Shown in pieces: positions 1 to 9,500 of a DNA stretch of 64,000 bases. The notes under the pieces are model-generated. The model saw nothing but the letters and a program-made list of their open reading frames with translations, was not told where the DNA came from and searched no databases. Both the position numbers and the translations under genes were made by a program. This stretch comes from CAYVAP01 sp964343195 (lineage in GTDB: Bacteria > Bacteroidota > Bacteroidia > J057). The stretch spans positions 1 to 64,000 of the forward strand of contig CAYFIR010000010.1 of NCBI GenBank assembly GCA_964343195.1, read 5' to 3'. Within the stretch, counting starts at the first letter, position 1. Every line of letters starts with the position of its first letter.

Positions 1-363
1 CTTTGGAGGGAGATGGCCTGTGCGACAGAGGGAGGAACCCAGGATTTTATAGAGCTACTTGCTCCCCTAAAAAAAAGGTAGGCCAAAAAACTTCGGCATT
101 TCAGGCTGCCCTGCAAGCCGCCCCAGTTCACCAAATGCCGCCCAACGCCGCCCCAGGCTTGCTTTAGACCTTTGTCCAAGTGCCACTGCCAGTATCTCCC
201 TTTGGAGGGAGATGGACTGTGCGAAAGAGGGAGGAATCAGAAAGTTTAAAGTGCTACTTGCTGCCCTACAAAAAGGTAGGCAATCCCGACGAGTCGCATT
301 CCTTAACCAAAATTTAAACCCTTTGAGGGCCAGCACCTCCAAAGTTTCTCCCATCTTTCCGGT
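1..363. repeat. Gene-free stretch with two direct copies of an about 83-bp repeat
   Basis: Copy 1 starts at base 1, cut by the window edge, and runs to about 83. Copy 2 runs from 200 to about 281. The first 37 bases differ at only two positions, and the blocks GCTACTTGCT and AAAAGGTAGG recur at the same relative places, so the period is about 199 bases. Copy 2 carries a small inverted repeat (ATCTCCC / GGGAGAT) at its left edge. No convincing gene lies here. The rest of the stretch leads into the gene starting at 364. Confidence 0.6.
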
Positions 364-825
364 ATGCGAACGCCATTTTTGCCCCTTATCTTCTTATTGC
401 TGAGCCTCCATGGTCTGCCTTCGTGGGGACAATCGACCCAGGAGTGGCCACAGGATGCTGTGACACTCAATTTGTCGAGTGTGGTGCTGATTTCTACGGT
501 TGGAGTCCAGTATGAACATAGCTGGCACCGTCCCAGATCTCATTGGGGTATCAATACAGGCCTGTCATATGTCATGAACTTTTGGGATCCGGCATGGGTC
601 GGGTGGACTGCCAGCGGAGTTTTCTGGACAGGCCAAAGAAACCACCACTTTGAGGCGAAAGCCGGTCTGGCAGCACTATTCCCCACCAATCCATACTGGA
701 GCTTCGCAGTTTATCCGCTTATCCAGGTGGGTTACCGGTTCCAACGCCCCAAAAAACCATGGTTCTTCACCGCCGGAATAGGAACTTCCGGATTAAATCT
801 GGGGACGGGGTATTATGTTCGATGA
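364..825 (+). CDS. Small secreted, probably outer-membrane beta-barrel protein
   Basis: The 153-residue product begins with a clear signal peptide (hydrophobic run LPLIFLLLSLHG, probable cleavage after SWGQ). The rest is rich in aromatic and glycine residues, with alternating hydrophobic strands such as INTGLSYVMNFW and FTAGIGTSGLNLGTGYYVR. That pattern fits a short outer-membrane barrel of the kind common in Bacteroidota. No named family was recognised. It is convergent with the GldE-like gene, whose stop lies about 57 bases downstream. Exported status is well supported; the barrel is inference from composition. Confidence 0.7.
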   Translation: MRTPFLPLIFLLLSLHGLPSWGQSTQEWPQDAVTLNLSSVVLISTVGVQYEHSWHRPRSHWGINTGLSYVMNFWDPAWVGWTASGVFWTGQRNHHFEAKAGLAALFPTNPYWSFAVYPLIQVGYRFQRPKKPWFFTAGIGTSGLNLGTGYYVR

Positions 826-881
826 GGCGTATGGGCAAGAGAGTTCAGAGGAGGGAAACTCGCGTTAAGGTCCCGCTCTCT

Positions 882-2180
882 TTACAGCAACCTGTCCGGT
901 TTTCGGGTGATCTTCACCGAGATCACGTGGGTAGGATTAGCCTGAACCACCGTGATCAGGTATTCTCCGATTTCAATCTGCTCCTCTGGCTGTGGAATCG
1001 CTTCAGAGGTGTACATAAGCAGCCCTCCCAGGGTCGTATAGGCATCTTCTTCCGGAAGGGAAAGTCCCAGTTCTTCGTTCAGGTCGTCAATCTCGTGCCG
1101 GGCTCCCAGTAACAAACTGCCATCTTCATTGATGACTTTGACCATATCTTCCTCGATCTCCTCGGTCTTGTCGCTATCGTGTTCGTCTTCAATTTCCCCA
1201 AAGACTTCTTCTACCAGATCCTCAATGGTCAGCATCCCGGCGGTCCCCCCAAATTCATCCACCACAATGGCCATACTCCGCTGGTTTTCCGTCAGCTCCG
1301 CCATCAGCATATTGGCGGGCATACTCTCCGGTACGATCAGGACTGGCTGCATCAGTTCTCTGACGCTTTGGGGGTTCTGGAATAGGGAGGAACTGTGTAC
1401 GAAGCCCTTAACTTCATCCAGGCTCTCATCATAAACCACGAGCTTGGACATGCGGGTTTCGATAAAGCGGTCCTGCATCTCCTCTACCGATGCCGCTATC
1501 GGGATTGCCTCGATCTCTGTACGAGGGATCATACATTCACGGGCTTTGGTGTCCCGAAGAGCCAGGGCATTGGTGAGCATCTCTGTATCGAGGTCCGGTA
1601 CGGGAATGCTTTCGGATGCTGCCAGTACCTCCTGTATGTAATGGTCAAAATCCTGTTTGTCTATGGGGACTACTTTTTCCTCGGTAGGCACTCCAAAAAG
1701 CACCCTCAGGAGAAGCTTGGAGAAAAAGTTGACTACCCACACGGGAATTCGCAGTAACCAGAAAAATACCTGCAATACGTAGGAGGAGGGATAGACCAGG
1801 TAATCGGTATTGGCGCGAAAAATAGCCTTGGGGATGTACTCAGCGAGTACCAGCACGACCAGGGTGCCTATGAGGGAAGTGGATAGGGTGTAGAGGAAAA
1901 AGGACCCATCAGGTGTAAGTCCCAGATAGTTCGCCAGAGGAGCCTCCAGTACCTGGTCCATCATGATGGTGAACACCACCAGGGCAATGTTATTTCCGAT
2001 CAGAATGGTGATAAGGACCTCGGAGGTGCGCTTTTTGAATCCGGAAAGCAACCGGGCCGATAGGTCGCCCTGAACTGTTTTTAGCTCGATCTTCAGGCGA
2101 TTGGCTGAGATAAATGCGATTTCCATGCCCGAGAAAAAAAAGGACAGGGAAAGCATACCAATGATTATCGCTATTGCCAA
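882..2180 (-). CDS. CNNM/CorC-family membrane protein with CBS pair, GldE-like
   Basis: The 432-residue protein has the classic order of the hemolysin/CorC family: an N-terminal DUF21 membrane domain with three to four helices (about residues 1-190), two CBS domains (about 215-335, including VVDEFGGTAGMLTIEDLVEE) and a C-terminal CorC_HlyC domain (about 350-425). Family members move or regulate divalent cations. In Bacteroidota one branch is GldE, linked to gliding and T9SS, and the length and layout fit that branch. It is the last gene of a minus-strand run and starts 3 bases after the 109-residue membrane protein ends, so co-transcription is likely. GldE rather than a generic CorC-like transporter is inference. 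Confidence 0.85.
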   Translation of the reverse strand: MAIAIIIGMLSLSFFFSGMEIAFISANRLKIELKTVQGDLSARLLSGFKKRTSEVLITILIGNNIALVVFTIMMDQVLEAPLANYLGLTPDGSFFLYTLSTSLIGTLVVLVLAEYIPKAIFRANTDYLVYPSSYVLQVFFWLLRIPVWVVNFFSKLLLRVLFGVPTEEKVVPIDKQDFDHYIQEVLAASESIPVPDLDTEMLTNALALRDTKARECMIPRTEIEAIPIAASVEEMQDRFIETRMSKLVVYDESLDEVKGFVHSSSLFQNPQSVRELMQPVLIVPESMPANMLMAELTENQRSMAIVVDEFGGTAGMLTIEDLVEEVFGEIEDEHDSDKTEEIEEDMVKVINEDGSLLLGARHEIDDLNEELGLSLPEEDAYTTLGGLLMYTSEAIPQPEEQIEIGEYLITVVQANPTHVISVKITRKPDRLL

Positions 2181-2183
2181 GGG

Positions 2184-2513
2184 TTACTGTTTTGATTGAC
2201 GGGTGGCCTCATCCTCTTCTTCTTCACGACCGAGGTCTTCCCATATTTCATCCATCTCCTCTTCCATCCGCTTTTCCATGGAAATGCGCTGGGCACGTCT
2301 GAAAGCAAACATAAAAGCAAATATCCCCATGGAAATGCACATGAGTATGACAGTCCGCTGACTCAGGGAATCAAACTCCGTCGCCAGAAAGACCAGTGAC
2401 ATCCCGGCTAATACCAGGTAAACATATTCAATATAGCGCAATTGGAAGGAATTAAGTGCCAGTCGGATCTTCGATCCGCTTTCAAAGATACGGAGGCAGA
2501 AGAAAACCAGCAA
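2184..2513 (-). CDS. Small membrane protein with acidic cytoplasmic tail
   Basis: This 109-residue product is not recognised. It shows two clear transmembrane segments (about YVYLVLAGMSLVFLA and VILMCISMGIFAFMFAF) and a possible third at the N-terminus, followed by a charged tail rich in Glu. No ATG is available. The best start is TTG at 2513, and the same frame is open upstream to the TGA that ends the preceding gene at 2532-2534. Codons between that TGA and the TTG would extend the first hydrophobic helix, so the true start is uncertain. It sits between a secreted protein and the GldE-like gene, probably in one transcript. Confidence 0.6.
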   Translation of the reverse strand: MLVFFCLRIFESGSKIRLALNSFQLRYIEYVYLVLAGMSLVFLATEFDSLSQRTVILMCISMGIFAFMFAFRRAQRISMEKRMEEEMDEIWEDLGREEEEDEATRQSKQ

Positions 2514-2531
2514 AACGAAGAATAGTCCGAC

Positions 2532-3056
2532 TCAGGCTCTAACGATGACCACGGGAGGCTCCTGGTAGGGCAGACTGGTGCGAATGAGCACTCTTCCGAC
2601 CTCAGGCTGCCCCAGAATATGAATCGGCATTTTGTAGTCCTCTATGGGTTGACTCTCAAACAGGACGGCTCCGTTGATCTCTATCAGCATGTCCTGTGTG
2701 GTGGGCTCGAGGTGATCTTTCACGAAGATATGGTTGCCATACCTGATTTTAATCGAAATATGCTGCTCTGAAATTTTTTCCGGAGGAATATAGAGGCTGA
2801 ACTGTCCGTCCTCGTCGCTGCGGCGATTGGCCAGGATGCGGTCTCCACACTGCACCATGATGGTCGCTCCTTTTATGGGTCGCTGAGAAGCCTTCTCCAC
2901 CAACCTGCCTGCCACTCTGATGATGGATTCCTTTCGATCATCTTCGTTCTCCAGACGGGAGAGACGTTCGGAGCTGGCAAACCCAGGCTGCTGCAACATC
3001 AGGAGACAACAGGTTAAAAGCCAAAAAGGAGAAGTAGAAGGGTAGCTTTGTTGCAT
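2532..3056 (-). CDS. Secreted protein with carboxypeptidase-regulatory-like Ig domain
   Basis: The 174-residue protein starts with a signal peptide (FWLLTCCLLMLQQPGFA). From about residue 45 it has a carboxypeptidase D regulatory-like Ig fold, with the usual pattern VAGRLVEKASQRPIKGATI followed by DEDGQFSLYIPPE. Such domains are found on many exported Bacteroidota proteins and probably serve adhesion or surface assembly. It is the first gene of a three-gene minus-strand run ending with the GldE-like gene. Its TGA stop is in the same frame as the following membrane protein. The specific role is unknown. Confidence 0.75.
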   Translation of the reverse strand: MQQSYPSTSPFWLLTCCLLMLQQPGFASSERLSRLENEDDRKESIIRVAGRLVEKASQRPIKGATIMVQCGDRILANRRSDEDGQFSLYIPPEKISEQHISIKIRYGNHIFVKDHLEPTTQDMLIEINGAVLFESQPIEDYKMPIHILGQPEVGRVLIRTSLPYQEPPVVIVRA

Positions 3057-3377
3057 GGTGGATTAGGTTTCAGAAGCTGGGAAGACCATCAGGGGTGCAG
3101 CAAATTGGCTATAAGTTCATACCCCCTGATTATCAATGAAGTTTCACTTCTAATCCTATAGGATGCACCAGAATGGGGGAAGGTTCCTTTCAGCTGGTTT
3201 TTTAGCAGTTTTTACCATGCCGCCCTGGCAATTGAAGAGAATTGGCCCCAAAACCTTTCGTCCCGCCCTCTTCCTCAAAGTCATGCAAGAGATGCCCCCA
3301 AGTTGGCTTGAGGATTAATTCACAATTGTGGATCATTGTAAAGTCCAAATAATAGATTTTTCAAATAACCGTTAAAA
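3057..3377. other. Divergent intergenic region with one short inverted repeat
   Basis: This 321-base region separates divergent genes and should hold both promoters. An inverted repeat ATCAGGGG / CCCCTGAT lies at 3088-3130, about 30-75 bases upstream of the minus-strand gene, and could be an operator or leader hairpin. No TAnnTTTG element was clear on either strand, and nothing suggests a gene. Confidence 0.45.
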
Positions 3378-6300
3378 ATGAGCCATTACCTAAGCAAGCT
3401 CATCGTAGCCGCAGTCCTGGCAGTTTTGGGGGTCACCACCTCCATCGGGCAGATATCCTACCAGGGGAGCTACCACTCTGCTGAGGGTAATCCCGGCGGA
3501 CTCAATACCGAACAGGATTTTGATAATAGCGGCTGGTCCGTGTTGATGCTAGGTGGAATAAGCAGCAACCAATGGTCCCCCGCCATGTCATTGCCCTTTA
3601 CTTTTAACTTTTTCGGGCAAAACTTTAACACTTACCGCGTCAGTGCCAACGGCCTGATGACCTTTGGTAGTGGTACCGGGGGACTACTGGGAGATAACAG
3701 CAGTCTTCCCAGCTTTAGTTTGCCAGATTATACCATTGCCTGTCACTGGGATCAGTTCACAACCAGTCCGCCACTACCGCTCAACGATGTGGTCCAAACC
3801 AAGGTATTTGGTTCTGCGCCTGACCGACAGATATGGATACGCTGGGCTTCCTATGAATGGTCCAGCGCCAATTTTGTCTATCTCGCCATCGTCCTGGAAG
3901 AAACCACCGGTAATATTTACATGGTGGATCAATATAGCAGTCCCTCCAGCACATCCCTTACCACTACTGTCGGAGTCCAGAAAACCAGCGGATTTGCCGT
4001 CCAGGCTGGCAACAGTATTGGCCTTACCGGGGCTACCTCGGCATATTTTGACAACAGCTATTACCAGTTTGAGCCATACCCCATTCCACCAGAGGACATC
4101 ACGCCAGTAGAAATCCTGGCCCCAACCGCAGAATCCTGCGGTCTCAGTGGAGATGCCGTTAGCATCCGCATCCAGAACCAGGGACAGCTAAGCGCCAGCA
4201 CCATTCAGGTAGGATACGCCCTCGACGGAGTGGTCCAGGCGACAGAGACCATCATTGGTCCCCTGTCTCCGGGAGCCAGCATGACCTATACATTCAGCCA
4301 ACTGCTGACTTACCCTCAGGGAGGCGAATATGACCTTACCGTGTGGGGGACTACTACGGGAGATGGCGACAACAGCAACGACAGCCTGTCAACCAATCTA
4401 GTGCGATATCAGCAGGTCAGCAGTTACCCCTATCAGGAAGATTTTGAAAATGGGGCAGGTGGTTGGACCTCCGGAGGTAGTAAGACCAGTTGGGAACTGG
4501 CCAATCCAGCCAAAACCAGTATTCAGAGTGCCGCGAGTGGTACCCACGCATGGGTAACGAACGCCACCTCCTCCTACCAGACTTTCGAAAATGGGTATGT
4601 GGAAAGCCCCTGCTTTGACTTCTCTCAACTGAGTTCTCAAAGTACATTTTCCATGTGGGTATGGTGGGAATCCGAATCACCATGGGATGGTGCGGCTCTC
4701 ATGAGCACCACTGACGGAGGACAGTCCTGGCAGGTAGTAGGTTCCGTGGATCCGGACTGGTACAATAGCGGATTTGTCGCAAGCTTACCCGGTGGACAGG
4801 CCCTGGGATGGAGTGGTCGCCAGGCTACTGGCAATGGCTCCAATGGATGGAGGCAGGTGAGCCTTCCCATCCCCTCCACGCTGCGCGGGCAGTCACAGGT
4901 GAGATTCAGAATGGTATTTGTTTCCAATGGTTCAGTCCAGTCTGATGGATTTGCCTTTGACAAAATCACCATTGGAGATGCCCCGCAGGTGAATCTTGGA
5001 AATGATGGATTTTACTGCCCCGGAGCTATTCTGGATGCCGATAACCCAGGCCTCGCGTACCTTTGGTCCGATGGTTCTACTGCCAAAACCATTACCCTGG
5101 AGAACAATACAGGTAGCACCATTTCAGACAGCGTTATTTCAGTTACCGTGACCAATTCGCTCGGGCTTTCTACCACAGATTCTCTGACCTGGTCCATGGC
5201 TGTCCCCATGAAGTCACAGGTCACATCAGTGGTACCGGTTACCTGCTACGGCCAGGGAAATGGCCAGATTCTTACCCAGATTCAGGGAGGGACACCTCCT
5301 TTCCTTTACCTCTGGTCCAATGGCGGGACTGAAACTACTCCGGCCAACCTGACTCCGGGCTGGTACAGCGCCACCGTCACCGACCTCCATGGCTGTACGG
5401 TTGAGGTGGCCTCCACCGAAATCACCCAGCCCACGGCATTGACTATTTCATCAGAAGTCCACGATGTGAATTGTTTTGGGGCTTCTACCGGCACCATTGA
5501 CCTGAGTGCACAGGGAGGCAACGGAGGCTATGAGTGGGAGTGGGATGATGCTATCACGGGAGCAAGCCGACAGCAACTTGCTGCGGCCAGTTACCGAGTT
5601 ACCCTGCGAGACAACAAGGGATGTAGCCTGAGTAAGAACTTTGAAATTACCCAAAATGACAGCATAGCCGTTAGCCTGGTGAGCCAGGAAGATGCAGGTT
5701 GTCCCAATGACCCGGATGGGCGTCTATACATCGATGTTGAAGGAGGACGCGAGCCATACCTGATCTCATGGTCACATGGCCCCAATGGCTTCATAGCTAC
5801 TGGACTCACACCTGGCACATACCACGCCACTGTTGCCGATTCATTTGGCTGTGAGGTGATCAGCCAAAGCTGGGAAATAGCCTACACCGACTCCGCTCCT
5901 TCCGCAGGATTTGGGTATGAGTTGGAAAAAGATGTGTTAACGCTGCAGGACAGCAGTAGTGGAGCGAGCAGCTACAACTGGGATTTCGGAGATGGAAGTA
6001 CCAGTACCCTGCCCAATCCAATCTACCAATATGGTGATACTGGCAGGTTCCTGATTACCCTCATCGCAGCCAATGATTGTGGAGAAGATACTTCTTCCAC
6101 GGAAATCTGGATCACCCAGACAGATACGACGGTTATCATTGACCCAGGAGATACCACGGTAAACGATACGTCCAATCAGGATACCTCGACCACAGGAATA
6201 TTCCTGGGTGATCAGGCTGAAGACGGCTTTGAACTTTTCCCCAATCCGAATTCAGGGACCTTTACGATCCGACTTGGCTCAACGTGGGAACTGACTGAAC

Positions 6301-6470
6301 CATGGATCCGGGTCTATAGCTCTACGGGCCAGTTGGTGATGGAAAAACGGCTCCCGCTCTCCGAATCAGAGACGCAGATTGTCCTTCCCTCCCAGCTTCC
6401 ACCCGGATATTATAAAGTTTGGGTAATAAATCACCGGTCGAGATACGGAAAAGGGATGTTGATACGTTAA
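3378..6470 (+). CDS. T9SS cargo protein: SprB repeats, PKD domain, type A sorting signal
   Basis: The 1030-residue surface or secreted protein starts with a signal peptide (residues 1-25, ending SIGQ). It then has a beta-rich N-terminal domain (about 30-235), a CARDB-like Ig segment (about 245-340) and a MAM/lectin-like region (about 350-530). Three SprB-type repeats follow at about 614-835, each with the Cys-x-G...G..P.Y.W.W/S pattern and GxYxxTVxDxxGC. A PKD domain at about 840-912 has YNWDFGDGS. The last 80 residues are a T9SS type A sorting domain (ELFPNPNSGTFTIRL ... PPGYYKVWV). It ends at the double hairpin at 6492-6549, shared with the convergent T9SS gene. The substrate is not predictable; adhesion or gliding on surfaces is plausible. 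Confidence 0.88.
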   Translation: MSHYLSKLIVAAVLAVLGVTTSIGQISYQGSYHSAEGNPGGLNTEQDFDNSGWSVLMLGGISSNQWSPAMSLPFTFNFFGQNFNTYRVSANGLMTFGSGTGGLLGDNSSLPSFSLPDYTIACHWDQFTTSPPLPLNDVVQTKVFGSAPDRQIWIRWASYEWSSANFVYLAIVLEETTGNIYMVDQYSSPSSTSLTTTVGVQKTSGFAVQAGNSIGLTGATSAYFDNSYYQFEPYPIPPEDITPVEILAPTAESCGLSGDAVSIRIQNQGQLSASTIQVGYALDGVVQATETIIGPLSPGASMTYTFSQLLTYPQGGEYDLTVWGTTTGDGDNSNDSLSTNLVRYQQVSSYPYQEDFENGAGGWTSGGSKTSWELANPAKTSIQSAASGTHAWVTNATSSYQTFENGYVESPCFDFSQLSSQSTFSMWVWWESESPWDGAALMSTTDGGQSWQVVGSVDPDWYNSGFVASLPGGQALGWSGRQATGNGSNGWRQVSLPIPSTLRGQSQVRFRMVFVSNGSVQSDGFAFDKITIGDAPQVNLGNDGFYCPGAILDADNPGLAYLWSDGSTAKTITLENNTGSTISDSVISVTVTNSLGLSTTDSLTWSMAVPMKSQVTSVVPVTCYGQGNGQILTQIQGGTPPFLYLWSNGGTETTPANLTPGWYSATVTDLHGCTVEVASTEITQPTALTISSEVHDVNCFGASTGTIDLSAQGGNGGYEWEWDDAITGASRQQLAAASYRVTLRDNKGCSLSKNFEITQNDSIAVSLVSQEDAGCPNDPDGRLYIDVEGGREPYLISWSHGPNGFIATGLTPGTYHATVADSFGCEVISQSWEIAYTDSAPSAGFGYELEKDVLTLQDSSSGASSYNWDFGDGSTSTLPNPIYQYGDTGRFLITLIAANDCGEDTSSTEIWITQTDTTVIIDPGDTTVNDTSNQDTSTTGIFLGDQAEDGFELFPNPNSGTFTIRLGSTWELTEPWIRVYSSTGQLVMEKRLPLSESETQIVLPSQLPPGYYKVWVINHRSRYGKGMLIR

Positions 6471-6491
6471 AGGAGTGTTCAATAAATACAT

Positions 6492-6519
6492 CCCAGCGGG
6501 ATCGAAAGATCCCGTTGGG
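6492..6519. terminator. Hairpin terminator, 12-bp stem with GAAA loop
   Basis: CCCAGCGGGATC and GATCCCGTTGGG form a 12-bp stem with one G-T wobble around a GAAA tetraloop. It lies 21 bases after the T9SS type A gene. Confidence 0.75.
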
Positions 6520-6531
6520 TTGATTTAGCAG

Positions 6532-6549
6532 GGGAGGCCTAGGCCTCCC
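6532..6549. terminator. Perfect palindrome, probable bidirectional terminator
   Basis: GGGAGGCCT followed by AGGCCTCCC is an 18-base perfect palindrome, then TGTTTTATTTTA. It lies 10 bases beyond the stop codon of the minus-strand T9SS type B gene, so it can end both convergent transcripts. Confidence 0.7.
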
Positions 6550-6558
6550 TGTTTTATT

Positions 6559-9500
6559 TTATCGGAGCAGGGTCACAGTTCCCTGCTTGACATCACGGCG
6601 TGAGCCTTCGCCACCGGCATAGACATATTCGACTACCCATGCGTAAACTCCCGTTGCAGCCGGGCGTCCGTCTATGGTTCCGTCCCAGCTCTGAGCGGGA
6701 TCATCGGAGGAAAAAACTTCCCGGCCCCAGCGGTTGAAGATGCGAATCTGGAATGCCTGGAGGTTGGAGCAACCCTGGACGAGGTAGAATTCATCATTAT
6801 AAGCATCCCCATCTGGGGTGAAAGCTGTCGGGATGAATAGCTCACAGTCGCACTGACGCATGTCGATCAGCACCTGATCCTGAGCAAATCCACAAACATT
6901 TTCCACTACTACCGAATAGAATCCTGGCTCAGACACCTCATACCTTGAATCCGAACTTCCGTCCTGCCACTCAATGGTTCCCTGCCCCTCTGTTACCGAA
7001 AGGATGATTCCCAGTTCTTCGCAGACGGTTGTATCCTGTCCAAGGTTAACCTCCGGCATGGGAACTTCAGAAAAATTCACTTCATCACTGGCCGTCCCAC
7101 ACAGGGTTTTGACTACGACGGAATAAAGCCCGCCCGTATCTGCCGTAAATGAAGGAAGCGTACTTCCATCGTGCCAGAAGTAGGTCGCCTGATCGAAACT
7201 GGCATCCAACTGGCGAATTTCTCCTTCACAGATCACTTCGTCATCTCCAAGATCCACCTTTGGGGTATTGGCAGTTTGTACCTGCAATGCATCAGAGACT
7301 TCTCCACATTCATTCCGGACCGTGATGGCGTAAGTTCCGGCTTCGCTGATCGTTCTTTGCGGAGCATCGAGCCCATTTTCCCAGGAATAAATGGCATCGG
7401 GATCAGGAATACTCACGTCCAATGAAACACTGGCCCCATCACACAGGAGTTGCTCATCGCCGATTTCTACAACTGGCACAACGCCTACGCTCACATTGAT
7501 GGTGTCAGAATCAGAGCACCCTTCTCGCGAAACAGTAACGTAATACTGCCCCTCACGTGCAACGGTAATCCTCGACTGATCTCCACCATCCTGCCACAGG
7601 TAGGTCGCTCCCGACTGCGTTACATCAAAGGTGAACGGCCCATTGCCACAGATCACGGTATCAGCAGGCCCAAGTTCCGCAGAAGGCAGAGGCAAAAACT
7701 CCAGCCTGATGGAATCGGTGGCCACACCGCAGCGGTTGGAGGCGGTTACTGTATAGGTACCAGAAGTTGTGAGCAGCCTTTTGGGGTCGGTCAGGCCATC
7801 CGTCCAGAGAACGTTGGCTCCGGGCCAATTGGCATCTACCACGACCTCTTCCCCTTCGCACAATGTCTGATCCTGTCCCAGTTCGATGACCGGAATGCTA
7901 TCATAGGCCGCGAACAGCGTATCAGTCCATACCCCACATTGATTCGTGGCGGTGGCAAAATACTGCCCGGTGGCCTCAACCAGGAAAGTAGAATCACTGG
8001 AGTTATCCTGCCAAACATAGCTGTCAGCTCCCGCAGAGGCATCCAGCAGGATGGTTTCGTCATCACATAGCTCCAGATCTGGCCCAAGTTCAAAGCGGGG
8101 CAGGCTGTCATAGGTCACAATCATGGTGTCGCGTGCGACTCCACAGCGGTTGCTCACCTCGGCCCAGATCTGATCTGGCTGTACGATCAGGTAGTAGGGT
8201 TCTACACTGGCATCAAACCACACCCAGTCGGTCTGATGCTTGGCATTCAGGTTAAGGAAGACGGAATCATCCTCGCAGAGCATGAGGTCAGGCCCAAGAT
8301 CAATCCGGGGGAAGGAATCATAAACCGCGACAACCGAGTCCCGCCATGTTCCACAGCCATTGGTCGTTTCTGCCCAGATAAGCCCGGGAGCAGCCACCAC
8401 GAAGGTGGTGTCCGTACTATTGTCCTGCCAGAGGTAAGTGGCGCCTTCCACGAAGGCATTCAGTTCCTGGGTTTCATTTTCACACAACTCCAGGTCTGCC
8501 CCGAGTTCGAATCTGGGCAAACTGTCATAAGCTACCGTGATGGTATCAGTTACATCTGCACAGCGACCATCTATGAACACGTGATAGGTTCCGGGTTGTG
8601 AAACCGTGAAAGAATTTGCGGTACTATTATCCTGCCATTCATAGGATTCGGCCCATTTGTCATTTGCATCGAGCGTCAACACATCTCCTTCGCACAGGGT
8701 CACATCCGGGCCAAAGTCCACTTGAGGAAGGCTATCATACACCACGACCATGCTGTCCCGCACCGTGGTACATCCTGCGGATACTTCTGCCCAGATCAGA
8801 CCAGGCTGGTTGATCAGGTAGCTGAAGTTCGTACTGTTGTCATGCCAAAGGATTGAAAGGCCAGGGACAGGAGGAAGGCTGGGTAGTGCCAGCAGGGAAT
8901 CTTCTCCAGCACATAGGCGGAGTGTATCTGTCAATGGCAGGTTTACAGGGGGTTGGGGAATCACGTTTACGGTGATGGTTTCAATCACCGGGAACCCACA
9001 AGGATCTTTATAGTCTACTTCAAAAGTAGTGGTGGTCGTCGGAAACATGTCCGGATTGGCAATGTCCAACTGGCTAAGGGCAGGATTGGCATCCCAGCTA
9101 TACTCAGTTCCCAATCCAAGTACAGGCTGAATCGTATCTCCTTCACAGATGGTATAGGTCTGGGTCAGAAAGGTTGGGGCAGGGGCACCAAAGCACACCT
9201 GCTGCTGGTTGTAGGAACCTCCAGTCGCCGCCGTCATCCCCCAGTAAACCATTGAGTTTCCAAAGAAAGTGGTGTTGGTGAAATCTTCACTGTGCGTGAG
9301 TCTCAGCACACAGTCAAAGTATACATTCAGGGTAAACGTGGTCGGATCCCAGGTAATGCGCAGGTCGTGCCACTGTCCATCTTCCAGGTTATCGACACCA
9401 GCGATCATATTTACCGGGCCCGCAAGATTGTTGGGGGTGGCATGATTGAGGTTTCCGTTTCGCTGAATGGCCATGTGATCCGCCAGCGGGTCAGAGTAGT

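Noticed and set aside
7450..8070. Plus-strand open frame of about 206 codons
   Set aside because: It is antisense to the repeat region of the T9SS type B gene and has no recognisable protein features.
7100..8900. Regular periodic sequence that could suggest a repeat array or CRISPR
   Set aside because: The period (about 210 bases) equals the about 70-residue Ig-like repeats of the T9SS type B protein, and the units diverge as protein repeats do. No short identical repeats with unique spacers exist.
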